A stretch of 64,000 nt of DNA from Bin80 sp965220365 (GTDB lineage: Bacteria; Bacteroidota; Rhodothermia; Rhodothermales; Bin80), in the NCBI GenBank assembly GCA_965220365.1, contig OZ244823.1, forward strand, positions 1,674,001 to 1,738,000, read 5' to 3'. This document shows positions 9,145-18,359 of the stretch, one piece after another; positions within the stretch are counted from its first letter, which is position 1; each line of letters opens with the position of its first letter. Under the pieces are notes generated by a model, which worked only from the letters and a program-made list of their open reading frames with translations, had not been told where the DNA came from and ran no database searches. The position numbers were made by a program, and so were the translations under genes.

Positions 9145-9624
9145 CTAGGAAGGCGAATGTCTGAGTTGTTGAAAAAAATCCCGGAGTAACTCCTCTGCCT
9201 GATCCGCTTCGACCCCGCTGACCACCTCTACTTGATGGTTTAGGCGCGGATCTTGTGGAATATTGTATAGGGTAGAGGCACTGCCTGCTTTAGGATCCAT
9301 CGCGCCAAAACATAAGCGATCCAATCGAGCCCATACAATTGCACCGGCACACATTGGACATGGTTCAAGAGTGACATAGAGTGTGCAGCCTTGAAGGGAT
9401 TTTGATTGGAGGGTTTCGCATGCTGCAGTGATGGCAATCATTTCTGCATGGGCGGTTGGATCTTTGAGGGATTCAACTAGGTTATGCCCCCGTCCCACAA
9501 TCTGCTTTCCGTGTACAACGACAGCGCCAACAGGCACCTCTCCCTTCTCTTTTGCCTGTTCAGCCTGCTGAAGAGCTGAGTGCATAAAGCGGCGATCTGG
9601 TTCAAGCAACCGCGAAAGAGCCAT
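9145..9624 (-). CDS. tadA: tRNA-specific adenosine deaminase
   Basis: A protein of 159 aa with the complete zinc-dependent deaminase signature: H59-A-E61 (catalytic Glu) and P88-C89-P-M-C92 (zinc ligands). PVGAVVVHG and AHAEMIAITAA are typical of TadA, which converts A34 to inosine in tRNA-Arg(ACG). Its ATG lies 5 bp after the stop of the 60-aa membrane protein upstream, suggesting co-transcription. The short C-terminal FFQQLRHSP tail is normal for the family. A guanine deaminase is a less likely alternative. Confidence 0.9.
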   Translation of the reverse strand: MALSRLLEPDRRFMHSALQQAEQAKEKGEVPVGAVVVHGKQIVGRGHNLVESLKDPTAHAEMIAITAACETLQSKSLQGCTLYVTLEPCPMCAGAIVWARLDRLCFGAMDPKAGSASTLYNIPQDPRLNHQVEVVSGVEADQAEELLRDFFQQLRHSPS

Positions 9625-9629
9625 ACCCT

Positions 9630-9812
9630 TTATGGAGTACGCCGCGTACCAATGGACCGTAAAACGAGACCAACCACAAAAAGGATAATCAGGATCGGAA
9701 CCGCGGCCTTGGCCAAGCCTACGACTAGTCCGAGGATAAGATCAAACAGCAGAATCACTACCAAAGCCACTATTGCAATGATAATCCAGTTTAGAATCCG
9801 GTCAAGCCTCAT
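9630..9812 (-). CDS. Small two-segment membrane protein
   Basis: A 60-aa protein that is almost entirely hydrophobic, with two predicted membrane segments (about residues 8-30 and 34-52) and a basic tail (RSIGTRRTP). Coding is likely because it sits snugly between the kelch lipoprotein (18 bp) and tadA (5 bp) on the same strand. Function unknown; it resembles short inner-membrane proteins of the DUF5326/phage-holin size class only in composition. Confidence 0.5.
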   Translation of the reverse strand: MRLDRILNWIIIAIVALVVILLFDLILGLVVGLAKAAVPILIILFVVGLVLRSIGTRRTP

Positions 9813-9830
9813 GATATAAGAGTTTAAAAG

Positions 9831-11144
9831 TCACTCAGGAGACACGATAAAATACTCGGATGCCGTGATAGCTGTTCCATTCTGATTAAATCCACCAATC
9901 AGAATTACAGACCGTATCCCGACAGAAATAGCAGTATGGTGGTAGCGAGGTATCATCGCCTGAGAAGGTTTCATGGAAAAAAACTGATCGGTTTGTTCGT
10001 GGAGCAGTTCGATTTCCGTAGTAATCTCAGAGGATTCAAAGCGACCACCGAAAACTGCAAACAGTCCGCTCAGAACGGGAGCGGTTGCATGTGCTGTGCG
10101 CGGAGTCAGCAGCCCGGGTAATCGGGATAGGGTTCGCCCAGCGTCATGTAGATATTCTATACGCATATTTCCATTTACGGCCGTTCCATTGTCGAATTGG
10201 CTTCCCAGTATAAAGTACGAAGCATATGCGGCCTCGGTTACAGTGTGGTCGGCAATTGGATGATCGATGAATGGAGCGGAAGTGATCGTATTCAGTGCGG
10301 TCAACCCATCAAGTTCAACCCTGAAAGTACGCAGATCTCTGCGTACCCCAAAGAAAGGATTGGAGCCATAGCGCACATCCCCATAGCCTCCGACAAGGTC
10401 GAGTAGCCACTCGCCATTCGCCTCACGAACGATGGCTACATGGTTTGTCCGACGGATTGGCTGCCCCTGTACAGGAATCTCATTGAACGCAGGTTCGCGT
10501 CCGGCAGGAGTATAAAGTTCTACGGTTTCAATCAAATCGCTTACTCGGCTGGGGGAGTCGATTCGGCTACCTCCAACAATGAGTATCTGGCCATCTGGAA
10601 GCACAGTGGCAGTATGCCCGGTCCGTGGTGTGCGTAAACGATCTTGCATTTGACTAAAGATGCCGGATCCGCGATTCAAGAGGAATGATTCTCCTTGTGC
10701 AGGGCTCCCTCGCCGACGGGTTCCTCCGGTAACCATCAGATTCCCGTTGCGAAGGCGTACGAGTGAGTGACCTCCTCTTCCATCTGGCAGTGCAGGTGCA
10801 CTCTGGGAAATGAGATGAGGCAGGTAAGCCGCGTAGGCAGTATCTCTCTGGGAAACTCCCCCCTGATCGGTTGCTTCCAGGAAAAACGTATTCAGTCCAA
10901 GGCGTAGATTGATTGAGGCTTGCCAGTACGTAGGTCCAGGGGGAGCGGGATCCATGGGAACGCCGTTCAGAAGCACTCCTTGCACAGGCCGAAAATGTAT
11001 GGATTGTACCCGGAGCGTAATAACCCTGGAAGTTTGCACCTCAGTCAAATCAGGCTCAATCACCACAAGCTCCGGCTCGGAGGTCTCTATAAACGGCCTC
11101 TCACATCCGAGGAATATCAGTCCAATCAGCCACCAATTGCGCAT
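9831..11144 (-). CDS. Kelch-repeat lipoprotein
   Basis: A protein of 437 aa. MRNWWLIGLIFLGCERPF is a lipoprotein signal with Cys14 as acylation site. Residues about 25-110 form an Ig-like/DUF-type N-terminal domain (VVIEPDLTEVQTSRVITLRV). They are followed by five to six kelch blades recognisable as GGHSLVRLRNGNLMVTGG, TGHTATVLPDGQILIVGG, RTNHVAIVREANGEWLLDLV, PRTAHATAPVLSGLFAVFGG and HHTAISVGIRSVILIGG. Predicted to be a periplasmic or surface beta-propeller, probably binding rather than catalytic. It lies 8 bp downstream of truA, so it may share its transcript. Confidence 0.75.
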   Translation of the reverse strand: MRNWWLIGLIFLGCERPFIETSEPELVVIEPDLTEVQTSRVITLRVQSIHFRPVQGVLLNGVPMDPAPPGPTYWQASINLRLGLNTFFLEATDQGGVSQRDTAYAAYLPHLISQSAPALPDGRGGHSLVRLRNGNLMVTGGTRRRGSPAQGESFLLNRGSGIFSQMQDRLRTPRTGHTATVLPDGQILIVGGSRIDSPSRVSDLIETVELYTPAGREPAFNEIPVQGQPIRRTNHVAIVREANGEWLLDLVGGYGDVRYGSNPFFGVRRDLRTFRVELDGLTALNTITSAPFIDHPIADHTVTEAAYASYFILGSQFDNGTAVNGNMRIEYLHDAGRTLSRLPGLLTPRTAHATAPVLSGLFAVFGGRFESSEITTEIELLHEQTDQFFSMKPSQAMIPRYHHTAISVGIRSVILIGGFNQNGTAITASEYFIVSPE

Positions 11145-11152
11145 GAGTCAAT

Positions 11153-11917
11153 TCAATCTTCAAAGAGGGGGGCAGCGTAGGTTACATGATCAAGCATGAG
11201 TGCATGCGCGGGTGCTGCTGGACCAGCCTCACGCCGATCCTGGGACGCCAGAATATCCTCCAGATTCTGGATAGATCTTTGCCCACGTCCGATTTCTATT
11301 AGGGTGCCAGCCAGGGAGCGTACCATACCATGTAGGAAACGGTTTGCTTCAACGACAAATTTCCAGTATCCAGGTAATGCTTCGGGTTCCCACTGTGCAT
11401 AGTATACGGTGCAGACACGATTGATCGTTGCACTCCGTGTTCGGCAGAATGCCCCAAAGTGATGGGAGCCAATCAGCAAGTTGCAGGCACGATTCATACA
11501 TTCATAGTCTAATGCAGCAGGTATAAACAGGCGCTGATTACGGTCAAGTGCCAGCGGAACACTGGAAATATGATAATGATACGTTCGTCGCCTTGCATCG
11601 TAGCGTGCATGAAAGCCATCATATGTCCTCGTAGCTGCACGTACGGCAATGGGCGGGGGGAGCAAGCCATTCAATGCACGGACTAGGCGCCGCCATTGAT
11701 CAGCGGGGATCGGTTGGCATTCAAAGTGAGCCACCTGCCCTCTCGCATGTACCCCTGCGTCCGTCCGCCCGGATCCCGTGATCTGGATTTCATCGCAACG
11801 CAGAAACGTTCTTAGGGCTTCTTCTACGTCCTCCTGTATGGTCGGATGAGCCTTTTGTCGTTGCCATCCGCTATATTTTGAACCATCATATTCCAACAGT
11901 AGTGCGTACACAGGCAT
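11153..11917 (-). CDS. truA: tRNA pseudouridine(38-40) synthase TruA
   Basis: A protein of 254 aa starting MPVYALLLEYDGSKYSGWQR. A longer frame begins at 11974, but its 19 extra residues are not TruA-like. Catalytic Asp53 is in GSGRTDAGVHARGQVAHF. Other family hallmarks are ARYDARRRTYHYHI, GSHHFGAFC and FLHGMVRSLAGTLIEIGRG. It isomerises U38-U40 in the anticodon arm of tRNAs. The upstream sequence holds no evident Shine-Dalgarno, as is common in Bacteroidota. It is divergent from the kinase-like gene at 12058. Confidence 0.93.
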   Translation of the reverse strand: MPVYALLLEYDGSKYSGWQRQKAHPTIQEDVEEALRTFLRCDEIQITGSGRTDAGVHARGQVAHFECQPIPADQWRRLVRALNGLLPPPIAVRAATRTYDGFHARYDARRRTYHYHISSVPLALDRNQRLFIPAALDYECMNRACNLLIGSHHFGAFCRTRSATINRVCTVYYAQWEPEALPGYWKFVVEANRFLHGMVRSLAGTLIEIGRGQRSIQNLEDILASQDRREAGPAAPAHALMLDHVTYAAPLFED

Positions 11918-12057
11918 GGAAAGGGGGAAATCAAAAAAAAAAGAGAGGCGAATTTCGACGCATCTTGGCCGCATATTTGTACACGGAATGATTGCTGCTG
12001 TTTGCCAACCCTTTTTTCTGAACGACGAGGTATTCGTGATATAAGAGTTGACTTTCT

Positions 12058-13170
12058 ATGGAGCCCACTGACTCAGGTTCAATCCGTCTTAACCGACATC
12101 TGGTAAGTCGAAAAAAAGCGTTCTATTCTCTGAATAAAGATTTCAGTGAATACCTCGAGCGCTATGGAAGGCTTCAGACAAGGGGAGTTCGTTATCAGGA
12201 CCTAGCTAGGTATGTTGAGTCAGTGCCACTTTATGACAAAGATGGCAAGGATACTCTTTGGGCCAGTGTGATTTACCAGCCTAACGAACAGCAGGAGATT
12301 GATCGTGACTTGGTCGTAACCTATGCAGATCTACGTGCTCATGGGGATCTTTCCATCATACAGCATCTCTATGTAGATCGCGTGGACATCTGTTTGTATG
12401 GGAATACGCTTCCCTACAGGGTTAGGATTGTAAATGCGCTCAATGAGAATTTTGACTACTATTACGTCAAACGAACAGATGCCAATCGTATCTATGGACT
12501 TGAGCTTGAACATTTACTTTCCCCAAGCCGGATTGAGTATTTTGTTCGTGATGATACGACGATAGAGGAGCATATTGTGGGGGTTCCGGGTGATGTATTT
12601 CTGTCCACAGCGATGCCGGAGAACCGGTTTGATCTGGTCCGCTTGGCCAAGCAGTTTGTAAAATTTGATACCCGCTGCCTCTTACAGCTTTTAGGAGATA
12701 TGCACACGGGGAATTTTGTTGTTGATATTACTCCAGATTTGGAAAAATATAACTACCGATTCCGCCCCATTGATTTTGATCAACAGAGCCATCACAGGAA
12801 TATCCAGGTATATCGGCCGCAGGCATATGAGGCCAACGTTCCTTTTGTCGATGCTGTAAAGAACGTACTTCCGCCTGCTTCAATCGAACAATACCGTAAA
12901 GAGGAACGGGCATTGATGGCACATCGTGTCCGTGTCAGTGACGGCCGAGTTCAGGCATTACTGGAAGTGATGCGCAAAGATCGTATTGCAGATCGTGATC
13001 ATGTACAGATCCTGGCGGAAAGTCTGGGTGCATATCACGGAGACGACCAATTTGATACCTGCGAGCATATGGGAGAGCTTGTCTATCACTCAATCATGAG
13101 GCTAGATGATCGGTTGACAGGCCAGGAAGTTCGCGCACTTGTAGATGATGTGGCAGGCGAGGATTATTGA
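12058..13170 (+). CDS. Uncharacterised protein with kinase-like catalytic motifs
   Basis: A 370-aa soluble protein with no signal peptide. At about residues 212-220, LLGDMHTGNFVVD matches the catalytic-loop pattern of aminoglycoside phosphotransferase/HipA-like kinases (GDxHxGN). About 20 residues later, FRPIDFDQQSHH resembles the metal-binding [IV]DFD that replaces DFG in those families. The N-terminal half (SVIYQPNEQQEIDRDLVVTY) could supply the ATP-binding lobe, but no clear Lys/Glu pair was identified. It is divergent from truA and converges on the MBL hydrolase with a 7-bp overlap. A kinase-fold assignment is inference from two motifs; the substrate is unknown. Confidence 0.55.
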   Translation: MEPTDSGSIRLNRHLVSRKKAFYSLNKDFSEYLERYGRLQTRGVRYQDLARYVESVPLYDKDGKDTLWASVIYQPNEQQEIDRDLVVTYADLRAHGDLSIIQHLYVDRVDICLYGNTLPYRVRIVNALNENFDYYYVKRTDANRIYGLELEHLLSPSRIEYFVRDDTTIEEHIVGVPGDVFLSTAMPENRFDLVRLAKQFVKFDTRCLLQLLGDMHTGNFVVDITPDLEKYNYRFRPIDFDQQSHHRNIQVYRPQAYEANVPFVDAVKNVLPPASIEQYRKEERALMAHRVRVSDGRVQALLEVMRKDRIADRDHVQILAESLGAYHGDDQFDTCEHMGELVYHSIMRLDDRLTGQEVRALVDDVAGEDY

Positions 13171-13814
13171 AGAAAAGGATTCTGCATTCGCTCAAGCCCA
13201 ATCTTGGTAGGCGGGCCGTGGCCCGCGTAAACGGTCATCTCATCGGGAAGCGTAAGTAATTGCTGAAAAATAGACTCCATCAGCGTTCCCATATCTCCTC
13301 CAGGCAGATCGGTTCTACCGATTGACTGCTGAAACAGTACGTCACCTGCAATCACAAACTGACTAGCGTCATCAACAAAGCAAATGGAGCCAGGCGCATG
13401 CCCCGGCGTGTATAGAATTCTCCACTTCGCATTCCCAAACGTGATGACGTCCTGTTCACGAAGCCATTTGCCAGGTTTCGGTACGGGTTTCATGTGCAAA
13501 CCGTACAGGAGCGCCTGAGCGGGTGCTCCCTTAAGCCATATTGACGTGTCTGGATGGGCCTGCCATAAAAGGTTGAATCTTTTAGATAGTGCTGTGCATC
13601 CTAGGATATGATCAACGTGCGCATGCGTGAGCAAAAGATGCCGCACGGTCAGGTGCTTGGACTGGATATATTCGGCGATCTCTAACACTTCTTGATCATT
13701 CGAACAGCTTGCATCCACAATTACCGCCTCGGCGTCGTTATGACATACGTAGCTATTGGTAGCGAATGAGCTATGGGTGAAGGTTTTTACATGGGTAATA
13801 GACATATAAATCAA
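13164..13814 (-). CDS. MBL-fold metallohydrolase (glyoxalase II-like/YcbL type)
   Basis: A protein of 216 aa with the binuclear zinc motif T63-H-A-H-V-D-H69, then PGHAPGSICF, FVIAGDVLFQQSIGRTDLPG and the final YAGHGPPTKIG. These match the YcbL/hydroxyacylglutathione-hydrolase-like branch of the metallo-beta-lactamase fold, which acts on thioesters or related substrates in the cytosol. The start at 13814 overlaps the rsmI stop by 4 bp (ATGA), indicating translational coupling; a second ATG three codons in is possible. The 3' end overlaps the converging kinase-like gene. Confidence 0.85.
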   Translation of the reverse strand: MIYMSITHVKTFTHSSFATNSYVCHNDAEAVIVDASCSNDQEVLEIAEYIQSKHLTVRHLLLTHAHVDHILGCTALSKRFNLLWQAHPDTSIWLKGAPAQALLYGLHMKPVPKPGKWLREQDVITFGNAKWRILYTPGHAPGSICFVDDASQFVIAGDVLFQQSIGRTDLPGGDMGTLMESIFQQLLTLPDEMTVYAGHGPPTKIGLERMQNPFLQ

Positions 13815-14485
13815 TGGAATGTGGGAGGTGAGATAATAATTACGAACTCCCCCTTGATAGTAGGTTTTTCACGGTAGCTGTCAAGCAGTTCTTGCAGGCT
13901 TCCCCGATGGATTTCTTCGAATTTCTTTGTAAGTTCCCTGGCAATTCCCCCGACCCGCTGTTGTCCCAGCAAATTTATCAGGTCGGTCAGGGTGCGAATC
14001 AGCCGGTGCGGACTTTCGTAGAGTACAACGGTACGTGTTTCTGTGCGGATCGCTTCTAGGCGCTGGTTGCGACCTTTTCGTACCGGCAGAAATCCTTCAA
14101 ACACAAAGCGTTCCGAGGGTAGGCCACTGGCAGTAAGGGCAGGGATCAGTGCGGTGGGGCCTGGTAAAGCCTGTACGGGGATGGTTTCTTCCCAACATAG
14201 GCGAGCCAGATAAAATCCAGGATCACTCAGTCCGGGCGATCCGGCATCACTGATTAGAGCAATCTGTTGCCCGGCTTTCATTTGTTCAACAAGTTGTTGT
14301 GCGCGTTTGCGTTCGTTATGATCATGGTAGCTGATGGTTGGGGTGCGGATGCCATAGTGCGCAAGGAGCACCCCGGAGGACCGCGTATCCTCGCAGGCGA
14401 TGAGATCAACTGACTTCAGGATTTCGACAGCGCGAAACGTAATATCTGCCAAATTTCCGATCGGGGTTGGGACGAGGTAGAGCAT
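13811..14485 (-). CDS. rsmI: 16S rRNA (cytidine1402-2'-O)-methyltransferase
   Basis: A protein of 224 aa. MLYLVPTPIGNLADITFRAV, CEDTR at about 36-40, ALISDAGSPGLSDPG and ALPGPTALIPALTASGLP are diagnostic of the RsmI SAM-dependent methyltransferase, which 2'-O-methylates C1402 of 16S rRNA. ELTKKFEEIHRG and KGEFVI close the protein as usual. It is slightly shorter than E. coli RsmI because the C-terminal extension is absent. Translationally coupled to the MBL hydrolase downstream. Confidence 0.93.
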   Translation of the reverse strand: MLYLVPTPIGNLADITFRAVEILKSVDLIACEDTRSSGVLLAHYGIRTPTISYHDHNERKRAQQLVEQMKAGQQIALISDAGSPGLSDPGFYLARLCWEETIPVQALPGPTALIPALTASGLPSERFVFEGFLPVRKGRNQRLEAIRTETRTVVLYESPHRLIRTLTDLINLLGQQRVGGIARELTKKFEEIHRGSLQELLDSYREKPTIKGEFVIIISPPTFH

Positions 14486-14651
14486 TACACGTCAATGGAT
14501 CTCGGGAAAGGAATACGCTGGGGATCTCTATCCGTCATTGAATTTCTGTAAATCATCATCGGTAATGGATGCGATCCGCCCCAAGCGGAGGATTCGCCTG
14601 CAGGTAGAGGGGGCTCCACTTTGTATACAATGCACTGGGTGGGTCGGAAAT

Positions 14652-16085
14652 TTATGAATCAATAGCTTCAGGTTTTGCGGCATAACTTGGTCGAACTCGC
14701 ATGTCAAGGGTCACTCGGATAAATAGCCAGATGCCGACCGCACCAATTAGCATATTCGCACACCACATGCCGAGCCATGGACTGAGTAATTCTCGATCCG
14801 CCAGTTTCTCTCCCTGAACCAATGTGATCCAGTAAAAAATAAAAATACCAAATGCTAAGAGGCAGGCGGTTCCAAGTCCACCCCGGCGGACACTCAAACC
14901 AAGTGGTATACCAATGAGGACAAAGATGAAGCAGGCAATTGAGATGGAGTATTTCTTGTGAATCTCCACCTGGTAGCGACTGATTGCCATTGCGGTTTGT
15001 CTAAGGTTTCTCCCTCTACTAGCAACAGAACTTCGCGCATCCCGCCCAAAATCGCGTGCTTGCTGGTATGTTCGACGGACCTGGTCTGTTGTTAAGCCTT
15101 TCAAAACACTGCGTGGAGCGGTTGAATCTGTTCGAAGATCTCCACGAAACAGGAATGGAGAGGGTGTTTCACGTTCGGGGCTCATTGGTGAAATGGCTGG
15201 TGGCGTCTCCGATGAGAGGGGGCGCGGCATACTGCTCTGAAGCTCGGCAGTCTGCTCCGCCAGACGGTCCTTCAGAGAATCAACAATTTCAACCATCCGA
15301 TTCACGGGAGTTGAACGATCAGATCGGTATCCACTTGTTTGAGCATTGGTTTGAAGGCCGAGTTCACTCAGATCCAGGCGTAAGCGAAAACGCTCAAAGG
15401 TCAGTTTCTCATACCGCTCAGTTGTCTGTACACCGGCAGGTCGATAGAGCCGATGCATTTCGCCTTCTTCAAGGATCATATCCAGGAAATTTCCCTGTGG
15501 GACTAATTCTCCATGTTTTGCACGAATCGTTGATCCATTGGCAATCCCCTGTGTGTAGTCGTAAATGAGAATATCGTATAGGAGATTGCCCTCCCGCTGG
15601 CCGACCAGAATGCTGTATTCGTCGATCTCCTGATAGAAAATTCCCGGTTCCAGCTCGAACCCTGGTCGTGCACTTCGAATTGTCTGCCACATATTGAGGG
15701 CCCTAAAATTAGATTCTGGGAGCAGTACATTGTTGAAGTATATCATGCCACAAGAGAGAAGGGCGGCAGTGGTAAGTACAGGCCAGGTGAAACTCCAGAG
15801 GGTGATGCCGCAATTACGGATTACGATCCATGTACGCGATTCTGCAAGTGAGCCAAAGACCATCAGAGTGGCTAAAAGGGCAGACATGGGTACCGCCAGT
15901 ACAACCATATAGGCAAGGTTGTAGGTGATCAGTTCCAAAATGAGTCCGATCGGCAAATCCCGGCCAGCTAGATCTGGCAGAAACTTGATCAAAAACTGCA
16001 TCAGCAAAAGGAATAGCAGAAGTAGCAACCAACCCAGAAATGGGCCCGGGAGCTGTTTCAAAACCATTCGATGAATGAGCGTCAT
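14652..16085 (-). CDS. LptF/LptG family lipopolysaccharide-export permease
   Basis: A protein of 477 aa. N-terminal membrane segments (FLGWLLLLLFLLLMQFLIKF; YMVVLAVPMSALLATLMVFG) with LAESRTWIVIRNCGI, then a periplasmic beta-jellyroll region (ELEPGIFYQEIDEYSILVGQ). A Ser/Pro-rich linker (about 290-340) follows, then C-terminal segments (ISIACFIFVLIGIPLGLSVR; LGTACLLAFGIFIFYWI). This is the architecture of the LptF/LptG subunits of the LptB2FG transporter, which drives LPS to the outer membrane. F versus G cannot be decided here. The extended low-complexity linker between jellyroll and membrane is longer than in E. coli. Monocistronic as far as can be seen. Confidence 0.88.
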   Translation of the reverse strand: MTLIHRMVLKQLPGPFLGWLLLLLFLLLMQFLIKFLPDLAGRDLPIGLILELITYNLAYMVVLAVPMSALLATLMVFGSLAESRTWIVIRNCGITLWSFTWPVLTTAALLSCGMIYFNNVLLPESNFRALNMWQTIRSARPGFELEPGIFYQEIDEYSILVGQREGNLLYDILIYDYTQGIANGSTIRAKHGELVPQGNFLDMILEEGEMHRLYRPAGVQTTERYEKLTFERFRLRLDLSELGLQTNAQTSGYRSDRSTPVNRMVEIVDSLKDRLAEQTAELQSSMPRPLSSETPPAISPMSPERETPSPFLFRGDLRTDSTAPRSVLKGLTTDQVRRTYQQARDFGRDARSSVASRGRNLRQTAMAISRYQVEIHKKYSISIACFIFVLIGIPLGLSVRRGGLGTACLLAFGIFIFYWITLVQGEKLADRELLSPWLGMWCANMLIGAVGIWLFIRVTLDMRVRPSYAAKPEAIDS

Positions 16086-16107
16086 TACTCGGAGGCTACG
16101 AGATCAG

Positions 16108-16335
16108 ATGAAAAATGGAACCCGCTTGATCAATGGAAGAGCCACGGTCATTGTCGCAACTGGGCGGTGGAGTGCCTCATAAAACAAGCGTTTCGATCAG
16201 ATAGTTCAGCAAGCCTGCAACGATAACAGCAAGTTGCACGGTGAAGTCCGTGATGAAACCAAAGCAGTGCATGGAGATCTATACAAGCGTAACAGACACC
16301 GACCACGCCGAAGAGTTCTCATACAGGATTTGTGG
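16108..16335 (+). pseudogene. Decayed copy of the coiled-coil/TM protein at 58960-59298
   Basis: From ATG 16108 the frame reads LINGRATVIVATGRWSAS, a TAA stop, then NKRFDQIVQQACNDNSKLHG and EVRDETKAVHGDLYK, and later VLIQDLW. The intact protein has IIVTFIVATWRWSASQNKRF followed by DQINQRIQNEVGKLR and GLIRALW. The stop falls where the intact copy has Gln (CAA to TAA), and the membrane segment has lost hydrophobicity. The remaining bases to psd (16336-16578) hold no recognisable gene. The homology was read by eye from aligned motifs. Confidence 0.65.
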
Positions 16336-16578
16336 GTAGGGTGTCCAGTAGCAGCCAAAAGATTCGCGGCCCAGTCCTTGATCGTGGCAATATGTTTGGG
16401 GTATCTGGGAGAGAGTGAACCTCAACGTGCTTTATCTTTTAGATCAGGTACTATGTACTATGCCGTTGCCGTGCCTTCTAAGATGTATTTCCATGGTTTG
16501 CGTTTCACAGTAAGGATTTAATGGTTTGAAGATTGATCATGGGTCTGATGAATACGATAGGATGACTTCACTAAAATC

Positions 16579-17271
16579 ATGATTGCTCGCGAAGGGGTGG
16601 CGTTGGTTGCCATAGCATTCGTTACAGGATTGATTGTGGCGGGACTCATACTCGTGATCCCCGGCGTGCCAAAGTGGTTTGAGTTCGTTTTCGTCCCGCT
16701 CTTTTTGCCCGGATTGGGGCTGATGGTTGCCTACTTTTTCAGGGATCCAGAACGTACGGGACCATCAGATTCAGACACATTAATCTTGGCTCCGGCAGAC
16801 GGTAAAATTTTGGAAATCATTCAGGAGGAAGAACCATGGTTTATTGGAGGGATAGCATGGAGAATTTCGATTTTTCTCTCCGTACTGGATGTTCATGTAA
16901 ACCGGGTTCCGGTTAGTGGGACGGTACGTCATGTCGCATATAAGCCGGGGGAGTTTCGGGTGGCATGGCATCCTAAAGCTTCCATCTCCAATGAACAGTC
17001 TCAGATTGGGGTAGAGCATCTCTCTGGGAGACGGATTTTATTCAAACAAATTGCAGGGAGCTTGGCACGGCGCATTATCTGTCGGCTTTCGGAGGGAGAC
17101 AAGACCAAAGCAGGCGAACGATTTGGATTGATTCGGTTTGGATCACGTATGGATATCATATTTCCGGTTGATATGCAGGTTAAAGCGAAAGTTGGTGATC
17201 GGGTACGTGCTGGGGTTACGGTGCTTGGAATCATACAACCGATCCAGGGCGAATCTGTAGGGATGGAATGA
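16579..17271 (+). CDS. psd: Phosphatidylserine decarboxylase
   Basis: A protein of 230 aa of the short (PSD-A type) family, with two N-terminal membrane helices (about 5-27 and 33-53). FFRDPERTGP, LAPADGKI, ISIFLSVLDVHVNRVPVSG and YKPGEFRVAWHPKAS are typical. Self-cleavage to the beta chain and pyruvoyl alpha chain is expected at RFG188-S189R. Converts phosphatidylserine to phosphatidylethanolamine at the inner membrane. It precedes pssA on the same strand (207 bp to the chosen pssA ATG), so the two consecutive steps of PE synthesis are side by side. Confidence 0.93.
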   Translation: MIAREGVALVAIAFVTGLIVAGLILVIPGVPKWFEFVFVPLFLPGLGLMVAYFFRDPERTGPSDSDTLILAPADGKILEIIQEEEPWFIGGIAWRISIFLSVLDVHVNRVPVSGTVRHVAYKPGEFRVAWHPKASISNEQSQIGVEHLSGRRILFKQIAGSLARRIICRLSEGDKTKAGERFGLIRFGSRMDIIFPVDMQVKAKVGDRVRAGVTVLGIIQPIQGESVGME

Positions 17272-17478
17272 ATGAGCAACTGTTAATTGGGGGATTTTAC
17301 CTGGGTGTTTGGTCAGACCCAAACCAAAACCATGTAGGATGCTCGCACAGCTTGCAGCGCAATGGGAACAGTATCTCTGCGAGGATCTTCAAACTAGGCC
17401 TCACGGATATGAGACTAGGGGTGAGCATGGACGCCGGGTTTTATTTGTTTGATCTTCACCGACCATCTGGGCGCGCCC

Positions 17479-18291
17479 ATGAGTGATCGAAAGCGGTCCA
17501 TTAAGTTGAGTCCTTATCGCCGATCCACGGAGGATCGCAATGGAGCCTCTCAGGCACGCCAGGGGAGTCGGGCCAGTGTCGCAGTTCCGTCTTTCTTTAC
17601 GCTCATGAATCTATTCTGTGGGTTCGTGGCGATCACCCAGATTCACCAGGGACAATTCGTATATGCGTGCTATCTAATTATTCTTGCGGGCTTATTTGAT
17701 TTGTTGGACGGAATGGCAGCACGCTTGACACGTGGCGCCAGCCTTTTTGGTGCGGAGCTTGACTCTTTATGTGATGTTGTATCGTTTGGCGTGGCTCCAG
17801 CCTATCTGATTTATGCGCGAATGCTGGAGGGCAGCGGAATGTTTGGCCTGATTATCAGTGCTCTGCCTGCAATGTGTTCCGCAGTACGCCTGGCACGATT
17901 CAATTTGCAATTTTCGGAAGAGAAAAAACTTGACTTTGAGGGATTGCCAGCCCCCGTACAAGCCTATTTTATCATTGCTATTGTACTCAATATTGATCAG
18001 GAAACATGGCTCTCGCGCTTAGGAATACTTGATATGGAGGTACTTATTCCTGTTGTGATACTTTTGTCTTTGCTCATGGTATCTCTGATCCGTTTTGATG
18101 GGGTGCCAAGAATTTCATTTGATTATCTTCGCCAGTATCCCATCGCTTCAGGTGCCTATATCATTTCCGTGTTATCGATCGGGTTTCTTCCATATACAGG
18201 ACTGCTGTTAGTCCTTCTGGTTTATGTTTTGGTAGGGCTTACACGGGCATCTATGCGATCTATTCGAGCGCTTATGGCGTTGCCAAGGTGA
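17479..18291 (+). CDS. pssA: CDP-diacylglycerol-serine O-phosphatidyltransferase
   Basis: A protein of 270 aa from the ATG at 17479 (MSDRKRSIKLSPYRRS); an upstream in-frame ATG at 17449 would add ten residues. The CDP-alcohol phosphotransferase signature is present: D-G-M-A-A-R-L-T-R-G-A-S-L-F-G-A-E-L-D with SLCD after it (D-x2-D-G-x2-A-R-x8-G-x3-D-x3-D). Multiple membrane helices follow (AYFIIAIVLNID, VLIPVVILLSLLMVSLI, LLLVLLVYVLVGL). Makes phosphatidylserine from CDP-DAG and serine, the substrate for the neighbouring Psd. The gap to psd contains no convincing gene. Confidence 0.92.
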   Translation: MSDRKRSIKLSPYRRSTEDRNGASQARQGSRASVAVPSFFTLMNLFCGFVAITQIHQGQFVYACYLIILAGLFDLLDGMAARLTRGASLFGAELDSLCDVVSFGVAPAYLIYARMLEGSGMFGLIISALPAMCSAVRLARFNLQFSEEKKLDFEGLPAPVQAYFIIAIVLNIDQETWLSRLGILDMEVLIPVVILLSLLMVSLIRFDGVPRISFDYLRQYPIASGAYIISVLSIGFLPYTGLLLVLLVYVLVGLTRASMRSIRALMALPR

Positions 18292-18359
18292 ACTGCAGTA
18301 GCAGGATACTGGCTCCCTTCTATTTTTTAGGGCAACCTATTTGGCTTCAAACCGCCGTA

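Noticed and set aside
16234..16521. 95-codon frame as an independent gene
   Set aside because: It is the downstream part of the decayed coiled-coil copy starting at 16108.
17268..17486. 72-codon frame between psd and pssA
   Set aside because: No recognisable features, overlaps the start of pssA in another frame, and no family resemblance.
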